DNA of 64,000 bases from Sorex araneus (GCF_027595985.1 NC_073304.1:139177211-139241210); one strand, 5' to 3'. Numbered from the stretch's first letter, positions 34,875 to 46,513 are shown. Notes: generated from the letters alone by a model not told the origin. Translations and numbers: made by a program.

Positions 34875-35238
34875 AACTGGAGATGTGACGTCAGTGATAG
34901 AATAACACCCCTACCATGTGCCTAGCCTTGGGTTCAAGTCTTGGAATCCTGTGCCCTCCCCCGAGCACTGCCAGCTGGTGTCTTATGTCCCCCAAGCACC
35001 ACTGGTCAGATTATCAGACTTCCAGCTCAAGTACCAGACTGTCAGAACTCTTGGTCCACAACCACTGTTAGTTTTAGATAGACAGATTGGGGGCCAGAAT
35101 GATAATACAGTGGGTAGAGTGCTTGCTTTACACACAGCTGACCCGGGTTCTATCCCTGGAACCACATACGTTCCCCGGGGAGATGCACAGAGCTAGCAGT
35201 AAGCCCTGAGCTCCGCTAGATGTGGTCGATAATAAACA
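34875..35238 (+). mobile_element. two sense SOR-type SINEs
   Basis: A weak copy at 34875-34985 and a clearer one at 35089-35238. Confidence 0.65.
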
Positions 35239-35735
35239 AGATGGATTAATTTTTCTCTAATAGTTGCTCTGCTTAGAGTCAGAACCAGCTCAGTCTGTCC
35301 CGCTATTCCTCTGGCTTCTTGTCACTGAGCTGCACAAACATGAACTTCAGAGTCAGACCCAGAGGTGTGGAGCCAGTGGTACTAGCTCCAGTCTTTCATG
35401 CATCAGACTGCTCTGATCTTTCATGAAGTGATGGTGACATGGTAGAGTGACAACTACATTTGTGGTGCATTAATGAAACTCTCTAGCTGTCATGCTGGCT
35501 TTGGGCATTTTAGGATGAGACTGAGCAGACCCCCTTTTTCTTCACTACCTACTGAAGACTTCCATAGCTGGCAGAGACATCTCCTAAATGACCCTTTCAA
35601 AGAGTTTTCTTATCTGATTTTAAATACTCTCATCTTGATTGTTTGTATATCCCCTTCCTTATAAAGAAAACCCTTACCTAGTTGTCCCTCTGCCCATACT
35701 GGCATTGGCATTGGTTCCTTTAAGTCCTGAGAATT
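35239..35735. other. intergenic unique sequence
   Basis: No feature recognised. Confidence 0.4.
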
Positions 35736-35739
35736 TTTG

Positions 35740-35895
35740 TCCTGAGGCCAAAAAGAGAGTACAGTGGGACAGTCATTTTACCTTGCACACAACCAACTAG
35801 GCTCAGTCCCTAGCACTGCATAGGTCCTCCCAAGCACAGGCAGAGCCAGGAGGACGTCCTTAGCACAGGTGGGTGTGGCCCAAAAGTGAAAAAGA
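35740..35895 (+). mobile_element. diverged SOR-type SINE
   Basis: Sense copy ending GGTGGGTGTGGCCCAAAAGTG. Confidence 0.7.
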
Positions 35896-35967
35896 AAAGA
35901 AATTATTAATCTCCATAGGTAACCTATGGAAGAATGGGGATTTTTGCATTGATATAGTAACTTGTCA

Positions 35968-36218
35968 GGGGCTGAAGCGATAGCAAAGTGGGTAAGGTGT
36001 TTGCCTTGCACACGGCCAACCCGGGTTCGATTCTTCCGCCCTCTAGGGGAGCCCAGCAAGCTACCAAGAATTTCTTGCCCGCATGGCAGAGCATGGCAAG
36101 CTACCCGTGGCATATTCGATATGCCAAAAACAGTAACAACAAGTCTCACAATGGAGATGTTACTGGTGCCCGCTCGAGCAAATCAATGAGCAATGGGATG
36201 ACAGTGATACCGTGATGG
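35968..36218 (+). mobile_element. RTE-tailed SINE
   Basis: Sense copy. The tail reads GAGCAAATCAATGAGCAATG and continues GGGATGACAGTGATACCGTG. Confidence 0.92.
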
Positions 36219-36332
36219 TTTGGGTAACATGGTTATAATAGCATTAACATTTATGGTATTGACTGCAAAATTACTGCATCCGACCACCACACCGAAGTGT
36301 CCAACATGACCCACCAATTTAACATAATTCTT

Positions 36333-36512
36333 TTTTTTTTTTTTTGGCTTTTTTTGGTCATACCTGGCAATGCACAGGGGCCACTCCTGGCTCTGCACTC
36401 AGGAATCACCCCTGGCGGTGCTCAGGGGACCATATGGGATGCTGGGAATCGAACCCGGGTCGGCCGAGTGCAAGGCAAACGCCCTACCCTCTGTGCTATC
36501 TCTCCAGCCCCA
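36333..36512 (-). mobile_element. SOR-type SINE, antisense
   Basis: CAATTTAACATAATTCTT before and CAATTTAATATAATTCTT after differ by one base, a near-perfect 18 bp duplication. Confidence 0.94.
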
Positions 36513-36551
36513 ATTTAATATAATTCTTAAAAAATAGTTCAAAAAAAAGGA

Positions 36552-36912
36552 TTTTTTTGTTGTTGTTTTGGGGTCACGCCTGGCAGTGCTCAGGGGTTAC
36601 TCCTGGCTTAACACTCAGGAATCACTCCTGGTAATGCTCAGGGACCCTATGAGGTACAGAGATGGAACCTGGGTTGGTCGCTTGCAAGGCAAACGCCCTA
36701 CCTGCTGTACTATCTCTCTGCCCACCCCCTCAAAATCCTTTTTTTCCTTCTTTTTTGGGTCACACCCAGTGAAGCACAGGGGTTACTCCTGGCTCTGCAC
36801 TCAGGAATTACTCCTGGCAGTGCTTGGGGAACTTTATGGGATGCTGGGCATTGAACCTGGGTCAGCCCTGTGCAAGGAAAATGCCCTACCCACTGTGCTA
36901 TTGCTCCAGCCT
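36552..36912 (-). mobile_element. two antisense SOR-type SINEs
   Basis: 36552-36723 and 36738-36912. Confidence 0.85.
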
Positions 36913-36974
36913 TCCCCCGCCAATTCTTTATGAGTGATCTGACTGACTTGTCCTCAAATTTATACACACACACA

Positions 36975-37490
36975 TATTTGGGGAGGGTTTATGCCAAATC
37001 TAGTTCAGGACCAACTCCCAGCTCAGTGCTCAAGGGTTGCTCCTTGTGGTGCCAGAGGCGCATGCAATGGCAGACTTAAACCCAGGGCTCCTTCATGTTC
37101 CAACCCTTCTAGCTAACACCCTAACCCCTTTTTAAAATGTTATTGTAGGATTTATTTTACATTTAGTTTCCTCCCGCAACCCTTTGTCATTGTTGCTGAT
37201 GTTTGTGCAATGCCTGATTTTGTCCCTGCACATTTTCAGCTCCAGGGCTGGCCGGGTGCTTGCATGCTTGACCGCGCACACAGAAATTTGCACTCCTTTG
37301 CTGCTAGGTTCTGAGTGTTTATTTATTTGTCTTGCCTTTTTGTTTGGGGGGCCATATGTGGCAGTACTAAGATTTACTCCTACCTCTTTGCTCAGGGATC
37401 ATTCCTGGCAGACCCAGGGACCACATGAGATGTTGGGCTGGGCACGTGAGCGACAAAGGCCTCCCTGCTGTACTATGGCACTGACCTTTA
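36975..37490 (-). mobile_element. two weak antisense SOR-type SINEs
   Basis: Diverged copies at about 36975-37125 and 37335-37487. A 235-codon frame crosses the second and continues to 37891. I do not regard it as a gene because a third of it is SINE. Confidence 0.5.
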
Positions 37491-37879
37491 GTGTCACGTT
37501 TTCAGAGGAGGCACAAATGCTGGTTGTGGTGCCTACTGCATGTCTCTGCATCGCTCAGACCAGGCTCCCTCCCTGGAGGCAGAACTTTCTGGTCATGGTG
37601 CTTGCACATCTTTTAGCTGTGGTGTTCTCTGGGTGGGGTGACAGACCTTTGGGTGGTGCTGACACACAGATGTGTGGCTGCATGTCAGAAACAGTTTGTA
37701 GTGATGAGGATGGCCTGCAGCAGAGCTGCCAGGCTCATCCCCAGCAACACGGGACACCGGCATTTGAACGAGAAAATATGAAATCATATTCTTACAAGAC
37801 AGGCACTCTAAGCTTTCCCTGTGGCCACAGAACAGATTTTCTGGGCTACCCCTTTATTTTTTTTAGGTACCTGGGATCA

Positions 37880-37945
37880 AACGTAGGCTAGGGCCTTACC
37901 TCACACATGCAAAGCTTATGTTCTACTGCTGAGTTACATCCCAGG
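37880..37945 (-). mobile_element. ID-like SINE fragment
   Basis: The minus strand reads CCTGGGATGTAACTCAGCAG and ends near GTTTGATCCCAGG, like an ID-type head. Confidence 0.5.
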
Positions 37946-37965
37946 ACAGAATTTTTCTCCTACCA

Positions 37966-38272
37966 TTTTACCCTCCCTTCCCTTCCCTCCCCTTCCCTCA
38001 CCTCCCCCTCCCTCTTTCTCTCCTTCCCTCCTTCCCTCCCTCTCTCCTTCTTTCCCCACTTCATTCCTTCCTTCCCTCCCTCCCTCCCTCCCTTCCTTCC
38101 TCCCTCCCTCCTTCCTTCCTTCCTTCCTTCCTTCCTTCCTTCCTTCCTTCCTTCCTTCCTTCCTTCCGTCCGTCCTTCCTTCCTTCCTTCCTTTCATTCT
38201 TTCTTTCTTCCTTTCTCTGTTTCTTCCTTTCTTTGCTTCTTTCTTTCTTTATTTCTTCCTTCTTTTTTTTCA
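37966..38272 (+). repeat. (CCTT)n/(CTTC)n pyrimidine tract
   Basis: About 300 bp of C and T almost without purines, including a pure CCTT run at 38095-38167. It gives long spurious open frames on both strands. Confidence 0.97.
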
Positions 38273-38425
38273 GGGGGCACACCTAACTTTGCTCAGGACT
38301 TACTCCTGGCTTTGCACTCAGGGATCACCCTGGCAGTCTCAGGGAACCATATGGGATGCTGATAATAGAGCCAGTGTCAGCCACCTGCAAGGCAAATGCC
38401 CTACCCACTGTATTATCTAGCCCTG
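38272..38425 (-). mobile_element. SOR-type SINE, antisense
   Basis: Inverted copy directly abutting the pyrimidine tract. Confidence 0.8.
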
Positions 38426-38814
38426 CCCCTCAGAATTTCTTATGACACACAAAAATCATTGAATGAATCTGGCTGCAGGAAAGTGATCAATGACTTTTTA
38501 ATCAGAGACAAAAAGAGGAGAGTAAGAAACTTAACTACACATTCAGACAACTTTTTTCAATGCTCTTAACTTCTAAGTGATTAGAATTAAGATTATATAA
38601 AAATTCATTATAAACAAGTAAGAAAAAAGCAAACCTAGTGGACAAACAACAAGATACATATAAGCACTTCCCAGAAGAGAGAGCATGAATGGCCCATCAC
38701 ATGTAAAAAGATGTTCAATCTCCCTTGAACATCAATTTCATAAACTGTAATACCGTTGTAACATCTTACTTAAGCTTTACTAATAATAGTAATGATAAAA
38801 ATTGTCTAATTTCA

Positions 38815-39445
38815 GTCTAGAAGAGATTCGAGCACTGAAATATCCCAGGTGGTATGGTCTCTGGGCTGAGATTTCTGGAGCCTTCTTTGGATGGGGTGGG
38901 CCAAGTCCCTTCTCTGCATAGTCTCAGGCCCCCCACCCCCAATTTAGACCCTTCAACATACAAACAGCCCAGGGTCACAACTCTATGACTAATTTTGAAA
39001 GACACCAAGTTGCTGAATCATCCCAGTTCAACGAATCCAAGGGCGTGTAGCTGCATATGAGGATGTGCAACACCTCTAATTTCACATTCTCATGGAGCAC
39101 AGCAAATTAGATGAGAATGTTGTGTAGAAGCCCACTAAGCTCAATGAGCGAAAACAATAACTCAGAAGGCACAACTAGCCCCAAATTCAGCAAATCCTCA
39201 GACAATAACTTTATTGAACACCACTTTTAGATATATGTTGTAACAAGCAATATAAAGTTAATTATTCTGTACCTGTTAAGGGGCACACTTGGGGTGGGAA
39301 ACTAGGGAAGTGTGTGGGAAACTAGGGAAGTGTGTGGGAAACTAGGGAAGGTCACACTGGTGGTGGGATTGGTATAGGAACATTGAATATCTAAAACAAC
39401 TGTATTATAAACAACTTTGTAAACCATGCTGAAAATAAATTGTTT
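38815..39445 (+). mobile_element. lineage-specific LINE 3' end (family X)
   Basis: Shares ordered blocks with 49040-49900 and 53030-54020: AGCACAGCAAATTAGATGAG, AAGCCCACTAAGCTCAATGA, TTGTAACAAGCAATATAAA, GGTGGTGGGATTGGTATAGG and a final AATAAA with an A run. A 20 bp unit (GTGTGGGAAACTAGGGAA) repeats about 2.5 times at 39298-39350. Confidence 0.65.
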
Positions 39446-39462
39446 TAAAAAAATTTCAGGGG

Positions 39463-39845
39463 GGCTGGAGCGATAGCACAGTGGGTAGGGCGTTTGCCTT
39501 GCATGCAGCTGACCCGGGTTTGATTCCCAGCATCCCATATGGTCCCCCGAGCACCGCCAGGAGTAATTCCTGAGTGCAGAGCCAGGAGTAACCCCTGAGC
39601 ATTGCTGGGTGTGACCCAAAAAGCAAAATAAATAAATAAATTAATGAAAATTTAAAAAAATTAAAAAATTTCAGGGGTCGGAGTGATAGTACAGTGGGTA
39701 GGGCATTTGCCTTGCATACGGCCTGACCTGGGTTCAATCCCCAGCATCCCATATGGTCCCCCAAGCACTGCCAGGAGTAATTCCTGGTTGCAGAGCCAGG
39801 CGTAAACCCTGAGCATTGCTGGGTGTGACCCAAAAAGAAAAAAGA
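39463..39845 (+). mobile_element. two sense SOR-type SINEs in tandem
   Basis: 39463-39650 and 39673-39845. AAAATTTCAGGGG recurs at both starts, so the second used the flank of the first, or one duplication is shared. Confidence 0.9.
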
Positions 39846-39903
39846 ATTCAATCTCTTAGTGAACAGAAAAATGCAAATTAAAATTACAATGACACATCAT
39901 TTT

Positions 39904-40092
39904 GTTTTGTTTTGTTTTTGTTTTTTTTGCTTTTTGGGTCACACCCGGCGATACACAGGGGTTACTCCTGGCTCTGCACTCAGGAATAACTCCTGGCAGT
40001 GCTCAGGGGACCATATGGGATGCTGGGAATCGAACCCGGGTCGCCCACGTGCAAGGCAAATGCCCTACCCGCTGTGCTATTGTTCCAGCCCC
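39904..40092 (-). mobile_element. SOR-type SINE, antisense, young
   Basis: ACAATGACACATCATTTT at 39886-39903 and 40093-40110 is a perfect 18 bp duplication inside the ancient L1. Confidence 0.95.
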
Positions 40093-40574
40093 ACAATGAC
40101 ACATCATTTTATGTTTACCAGCCTGGCAAATCTTTAGGAGATGGGTTGCGGAGTTGGATCACCCCTGGACATGGTGGGTCATCCCAGTGGGAGACAGGGC
40201 ATCAGAGAGGACCTGGAACTGGACCTGGGGCAGAACATGTACCCTAACCCTTTGAGCAACACTCCCTTCCCCAGCCAAAGACTGGCAAAAATTAAAAATT
40301 TGACAATACCAAGTGTTTGTGAAGATACCTAGTATACTGCTAATCAGTGTGCTTGGCTGTGAAAGGAAAGGAAAGATGTGGGTTCATATGAGGGAAAAGA
40401 TATCTAGTGTAGGAAAAGTTTTGTTTGATAGGGGACCAAATGGCAGCAGTCCTCCTTATCTATCATAAAGTGTTTCATAAATCTCTTTTGAATTTCCTTT
40501 CATTTCTTGTCCTCCCTCTCAATTAATTTGTCAAAGAAACCAAGTTTTTTATCTAATAAGATGATTTCAGTCTA

Positions 40575-40751
40575 TTTTTTTTTTTTTTGCTTTTTGGGTC
40601 ACACCTGGCAATTCACAGGGGTTATTCCTGGCTCTGCACTCAGGAATCACCCCTGACAGTGCTCAGGGGACCATATGGGATGCTGGGAATCAAACCCGGG
40701 TCGGCCGCGTGCAAGGCAAACGCCCTACCCGGTGTGCTATTGCTCCAGCCC
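40575..40751 (-). mobile_element. SOR-type SINE, antisense
   Basis: GATGATTTCAGTCTA before and GATGATCTCAGTCTA after form the duplication. Confidence 0.94.
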
Positions 40752-41633
40752 CAGATGATCTCAGTCTAGAGTGAACTAATTCTCTCCTGTCCCCAGATGC
40801 TAATGTGTTTTATAAACTGGCTGTTGGAGTCTACAAGTTTGAACATACTCAGGGTTGTCTGTAGAATGTATCAGCTGGTATTGAGCACCTTAGAAAAGAT
40901 GTAGAAAATATCTTGTCCTTTATTTGTGACTTTAGTATTCATTAATTAGTGAACCTTGTCTACAATTATTTCCTTAGGAACTTATACATTGTTGGTGCTC
41001 TAATTTTTTGGAAGAGGCATAATGATCACCACACCAAATAATGCTCAAAGGGATTACTCCTGGCTCTGTGTGTGTGTGTGTTGGGGGAGGGCGATAGTGG
41101 AAGTGCTCAGGCAGGGAATCAAACCAGGGCTTCCTGCATGCAAAACATGCACTCAGCTTATTCTGCTCTTCTTTAGCACCTGATGCTCTAATTCTATCAT
41201 TCCTTCTATATTGCTTGGGTATTATCTGAGGGGAGACTTCCTCTCATCAACAATATCCCCTGAGATACAGCTTGCAAAAAGAGTTAAGTTAAATTCTTTA
41301 TTCCAGAAGGGTCATTTTATATTGGGGACATATTTGAGAGTCATCTAGGCTTTAAACTTCTACACACATGGAAGAAATGTCTATTCTCCTACGTTTAGAT
41401 GAAGGTCCTTCTGAGGATCCAAATCTGACCCTCTTGAATGAACAAAGCCTCTATCTCTTCATTCCTCAACCCTTTCCTTCTATATCAACCATATCTCCCA
41501 AAATACTGGATTAATCCCCTCAACAAGCCATCATTCAGTTATCATTCATCTTTAGAAATACTCCCTTACTGTATGCCCTTCAGCTTCTCTGACTCATATT
41601 CAGGGCTAAGCATGGGAGAGCATTTCTTCTGAC
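40752..41633. other. intergenic sequence, one weak SINE
   Basis: A very diverged antisense SOR-like stretch with a (GT)n insert lies at about 41010-41165. Nothing else recognised. Confidence 0.4.
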
Positions 41634-41797
41634 CAGTTTCTCAAAGTGCGGTCAACAGCAGCAGCAATCTTACTAGGAATTTATTAGAAATGCAAATTCC
41701 CAGGCACTTCTGCTGAATCAGAAACTTGGCCCAGAAATCTGGGTTTTACGAACGTGGCAGGTGATTCTGATGAGCGCTTGAATTTGAGAACCACACC
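41634..41797 (+). mobile_element. MER5A, non-autonomous hAT-Charlie DNA transposon
   Basis: CAGTTTCTCAAAGTGCGGTC, AGAAATGCAAATTCCCAGGC, CTGAATCAGAAACTT, AGGTGATTCTGATGAGCG and TTTGAGAACCAC follow the MER5A consensus order. The imperfect terminal inverted repeat TTCTCAAA/TTTGAGAA is visible. Confidence 0.88.
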
Positions 41798-41904
41798 ATA
41801 CACTCTCCACCCTCCAACTGTTTGCTAGTTCTTGCACAGAACCCGCTGAAGCCAGGTCCTCAAAGCAAGATCCTGGCTTTTGGTTGGTTTTGGTTTTTAG
41901 CTTG

Positions 41905-43018
41905 TTTCTGTTTGTTTGGGGTCCATACCCAGTGGTGCTTAGGGCCCACTCCTGCCTCTGTTCTCAGGGTTCATTTCCAGCAGTGTGGGGGGACCATATG
42001 CAACCCAACCTATGCTGTGTTGACCATGTATGAGGCAAAAGTCTTACCGCCTGTACTTCCTCTCCAGCCTAGTTTTTTTTTTAATCTTCTCTGTCTATAA
42101 TATCTCCCAAGGCAATCTTAGCTCCTAGTGCTGAATTTCATGACCTCCAGAGTTGTAGGTCTCGTCTACAGCTGCCCCAGAGCTCCAGATTCACTTGGTC
42201 CCAGTTGTTTATTTTCTATTTCCATCCAAATGACTCTGGAAATTTCCAGTAAAACTGAAAAAGCCTTGCTATTTCCCTTCATTTCTCCTTCCCCATGTTC
42301 CCCATCTCAACAAATAGCTTCCATTCAGCAACCCAGCAAGAAACCCACAAATGATCCTTAATTTTTTCCTTCCTGTTGCCACCTTTCCACATGTGGAGGT
42401 GGGGTGGAGAGTGTATTTTGGATCCCACTGAAACAGGAGCAGTGCTCGGAGGCTACTCCTCACTGGGTGCCAAGGGACCATATTCAGTGCCAGGGATTGA
42501 GCCAGGGCCAACTGCATGTAAGGCAGGTACTTACTCTTGTATGCTCTCGCGGGACCTCCTTTGACATTCTTCTTAATTAAATTAAATTAATTAATTTATT
42601 GTTATCTTGGCCACACCCAGCAGTGCTCGGGGCTTAATTCTTGTCTCTATGTTCATGAATCACTCCTAGCAGGGCTCAGGGGACCATGTACGTTCCTTGG
42701 ATCAAACTCAAGTTGGTCCCATGTAAAGCAAATGCTCTACCTACTGTACTACCTGCTATACTATAAGCTCCATGCCCCTCTTTTTTATTAAAAAATTTAA
42801 AAAATATTTTAAGTACTGTGATCTCCCTTCCACATTCTCTCTTTTTCTTTTGACTGGGATGGGGGGGGGCTGTTTGGGTTTGGGGGCCATACCCAGCAGT
42901 GCTCAGGGCTTACTTATGACTGTATTCAGGGATCATTCCTGGAGGTGTGCAGAGACCATCAGTGGAGCTGGCCTCATGCAAGGCAAACACCTTACCCCCT
43001 GTACAAACTCTCTGCCCC
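41905..43018 (-). mobile_element. four antisense SOR-type SINEs with unique spacers
   Basis: About 41905-42069, 42410-42545, 42598-42778 and 42867-43018. The spacer 42070-42400 shows no recognisable feature. Confidence 0.7.
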
Positions 43019-44540
43019 ACTTCCATATTACTAATTTACTTTGCTATGTAATAATTTTCCAATTCTGGGAATGACAATGTTGGAGAAGTTATTACCCCAC
43101 TTACTGTTCCATTCTACTGCTCCATCCTTTCTCTTCACTCCTCAAATATGGTGTGCTTGGCGACTCTATGGAAGGGGGAAATAAAAGCACCTTAGAGGAG
43201 AAACCTGACAAGCACTTCTTCAGCCAAGTGATTGAGATCAGTGCCAACAGCCATAAGGCTCCTGGATGATGCACTCGGCTGTGATATGGCGAGACCGGCA
43301 CTTCAACCTTTCTCTCCAAACCTAGAACCCCAATGTTGTTATCTGTGGGAGGGCAAAATCCTACAGTGCTCCGGGGTTAATCCTACTTAATGCATTTAGA
43401 AATAACTTCAGTTGGTGCTAGCAAGTTTGGGAGGTTGAACCTAGATCGACGGTGGGCCTGGCAAGCACCTTATCCACTTCAGCCCCTAAAGCCCAAATTT
43501 AATTATGAGAAAACTTAAGTTCTAACTGATGGATGTCCTACAAAATTCCTACCTGCACACCTCTACCCTGACAGTGTTTTCAAGAACAGGAAATGATGAG
43601 GGGAAGAGATAGTGTAACAGGTTGGGTACCTGCTTGTATGTGGCCACCCAGGTTTGCTCCCTGGCATCCCACATGTCCCCTGAGCTTCTACAGGAGTGAT
43701 TCCTGAGTATAGAGTCCCGAGCCCTACCAGGTGTGGCTCACCCCACACTCCCCAATCACGCTCCCTCAAAAAAAAAAAAACAGAGATAGTAAGAAATTGT
43801 CACAGTAAAGAGCAATTTCAGAAAGCATAGAGACTAAATATAATATGGACCCTGAAAAGAACAGAAGAGGTAAACATGATATCTGAGTTTACATGAAAAG
43901 TTGAAAGATATCAAAGCATGAATTTGAGTTAAAAATAATGTATCAGTATCTATTAATTAATCTAGCACATGTACACTATAACATAAAATGTTAATAACAA
44001 GAAAATCTGCGTGTGTGTTATATGGGAAAACTCAGTTTTGAGTTTTTTTAAATCTGAAAATAAGGATTTATGCGGACAATGTTCAGATTATACCAGGTGG
44101 TCCTCAGGGCCTACTCCTACTTTGTGTTCAGGAATCATTCCTGACCGTGCTCAGGGACAATGCTAGGACAGTGAGAGACTTTGAACCTGGCTTGGTCCCA
44201 TCAAGGCAAGCAATAAGGATTATTTTTCAAAAGAATTATAACATAGGGACCAGAGAGAGCATCCAGTAGCCATCCAGGGTTCACTGCCTCGCACCCTGCA
44301 TGGCCTCCCAAACTACCAAGAGTGATACCTAGACCAGACAGACCCAGGTGTAAGCCCTGAGCACAGCTACGTGTGGCATAAAAAACAGGGGGGGAAAGGT
44401 GGGGTTGTAGAATTAAAATTTAAATACCCATTTGATTGATAATTTTTTTTCTCCTGGCTCTATGCTCAGAAGTGCTGAGCATCAAACCAGGCTTGGCTGC
44501 CTACAAGACGTGCACCTTACCCTTCGTATTATCATGTGGC
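43019..44540. mobile_element. diverged SINEs in unique sequence
   Basis: Weak copies at 43350-43490 (antisense), 43600-43780 (sense), 44075-44215 (antisense), 44247-44390 (sense) and 44452-44540 (antisense, partial). No gene recognised in between. Confidence 0.5.
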
Positions 44541-44732
44541 TTCTAAGCAAAATTATTTTTTAATTATTGAATCACCATGGAATACAGTTACAAAACTTTC
44601 ATGATTGTGTTTCAGTCATACAATGGTTAAACATCCATCCCTCAACCAGTGCACACTTTCCACCACCGATGTCCCCACTATCTCTCTTTCCATCCCCACC
44701 CCACTCCACCTCCTGCCTCTGTGGCAGACAAT

Positions 44733-46513
44733 TTCTTTCTTTCCTTTTTTTTTTTAAATAATGTAGAAGTACTGCTATATAGTCAGCCATTGATTAAGCT
44801 GATTGAATTGGGCATGAACTCCACATTACTTTTTCTTTTTTTATTCAGAATGTTAATTTTATTTTATTATTTTATTATTATTTTCCCCCACTCCTTTTTT
44901 TTTGATTCACTGTGAGATATAGTTACAAAGCTTTCATGTTTGAGCTTTGGTCATACAATCATCAACCACCCATCCCTTCACCAGTGCACATTTTCCAGGA
45001 CCAAAATCCTCAGTATTGCCACCCCCACCCCCGTTCCAACCCTTCCCCTGCCTATGTGGAAGACAATTTCCCCAATACTCTCTCTCTACTTTGGTTACAT
45101 TCGATATTTCAACACCAATCTCACCACCACTCAAACCTGCCAAAGAGGCAATGCCAGACAATTTGTTTTGTGTTGCTTGTTATGGATAGAATATAATGTC
45201 TAGGAAGTTCTGCCTTGTTCTCTTCTGGGAGCTTTAGTTTATCATCTCTGGGTCTTGGCTGTTGATGAGATTAAATGGCACCAAGGGCAGTTCATGGGCA
45301 TGACTGCCAAGCTTCTAGAAAACTGGAGACCTGGGGGGAAGAGGCCCAGTCCTGATCCAAGCAGGCTTGGAGATCTCAGTCATGGGTTCCTGCATACTTG
45401 GGTTTTCCTGCCAGTCCACTCTTTGGTCAGGTTCATCCTGTCTTGAATGAGGCTTGTCCCCTTTTGGGTAAGGCTCGTCCAAGTGTGTGGAGAGTGGCCT
45501 TTCGCATGGCGGTGGTTGGATTCTGGAGGTTTTCAGCTGCTGGGGTTCTGCTTGGGGTGGGGAAGGAACTCAACCCACCCCCCCTCCAAGGTGCCTGGTG
45601 AGGACAACCTGGTGCAGGTCAGGAAATTCTCTCTTCTGGGAGCTTTATAGTCTTTGGGTCTTGGCCTTTGATGAGATTACATGGCGCCAGGTGCAGTTTG
45701 TGGGTGTGACTGCCAAGCTACTGGAAAACTGGGCGTCTGGGGGGAGGAGGTTCAGTCCCAATCCTAGTGGGCTTGGAGATCTCACTCAGGGGTTCCCGTG
45801 TACCTGGGTTTTCCGGCCAGTCCACTCTCCAGTGAGGTTCATCTCGTCTTGGGTGAGGCTTGTCCCCTCTTGGGAGAGGTCATCCGAGTGTATGGAGAGC
45901 TGCCTTGAACATGGTGGTGGTTGGGTTCTGGAGGTTTTCTGCTGCTGGGGCTCTGCTTGGGGTGGAAAGGCGACTCAACCAGCCACCCTCCGAGGTGTCT
46001 TGGTGAGGACAGCCTGGTGTGGGGTTAGGAAAGTCTGCGGTGCTCTCTTCTGGGAGCTTTAGTTTATAGTCTCAAAAACATCAATTTGCTGTTGATGAGA
46101 TTTCATGGCGCCAGGGGGTGGTTTGTGAGTGTGACTGCCAAAGCTACTGGAAAACTGGGGATCTGGGGGTTGGAGGCCCAGTCCCAATCTGAGTGGGCCT
46201 GGAGATCTTAGTAAAGGGTTCCCACCTACCTCTGTGCTATAGGCCCTAACTGTGTCTTTTGATCTCTTTTGAGATTTATGGGTCTCTAAAATAAGGCCAA
46301 TAAGTGAGCTTATATAGCTGAGTCAGAGGTGATTTGTGGGTGTGGCTCCCACATACCTAACTTTTGGTCGTTTAATTTTTTGGTAAACTTGGCCCTAAGT
46401 TGTTGGGACCTGGCCAAAGGCACAGCAGAAATTTTGGGGTATCTGGAAGGCACCATCAGGCTGCTAATGCACCACCCCGCAGGTATAGGTTGACCTGCTG
46501 GCGGCACCATACC
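44733..46513 (-). mobile_element. composite retroelement: tandem 411 bp units plus L1 3' end
   Basis: TGTGGCAGACAATTTC ends at 44732 and recurs after 46513. The host L1 reads continuously across the two points, so this block is a separate insertion. In its own sense it has ~270 bp of unique 5' sequence (with CTATATAAG), one partial and two full ~411 bp units, ~100 bp, an L1 3' end with A tail (45120 to 44895), ~130 bp more (44757-44890) and a terminal A run. It has no ORF. The last 130 bp look like a 3' transduction. Confidence 0.7.
45211..46240 (-). repeat. tandem ~411 bp units (2.5 copies)
   Basis: The anchor TCTTCTGGGAGCTTTA starts at 45221, 45632 and 46046, giving periods of 411 and 414 bp. 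Units share GTTGATGAGATTA, GGCTTGGAGATCTCA and GCTTGGGGTGG in order. Single related copies form the 5' parts of the RTE derivatives at 15661 and 63125. Confidence 0.9.

Larger units (their letters stand above)
38600..40330 (+). mobile_element. ancient L1 ORF2 fragment split by younger insertions
   Basis: Old L1 sequence (AAAAGATGTTCAATCTC near 38700) resumes at 39848 (ATTCAATCTCTTAGTGAACA, then ATGCAAATTAAAATTACAAT). It continues at 40267 (GGCAAAAATTAAAAATTTGA). The pieces align in order to the end of L1 ORF2. The 38.73-39.85 kb material, the SINE at 39904-40092 and a block at 40130-40265 are later insertions. Confidence 0.6.

Noticed and set aside
37184..37891. 235-codon plus-strand frame
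   Set aside because: About a third is an inverted SOR SINE and the rest shows no family similarity; no splice or promoter context.
37907..38362. 151-codon Pro/Ser/Phe frame
   Set aside because: Translation of the CCTT microsatellite running into a SINE.
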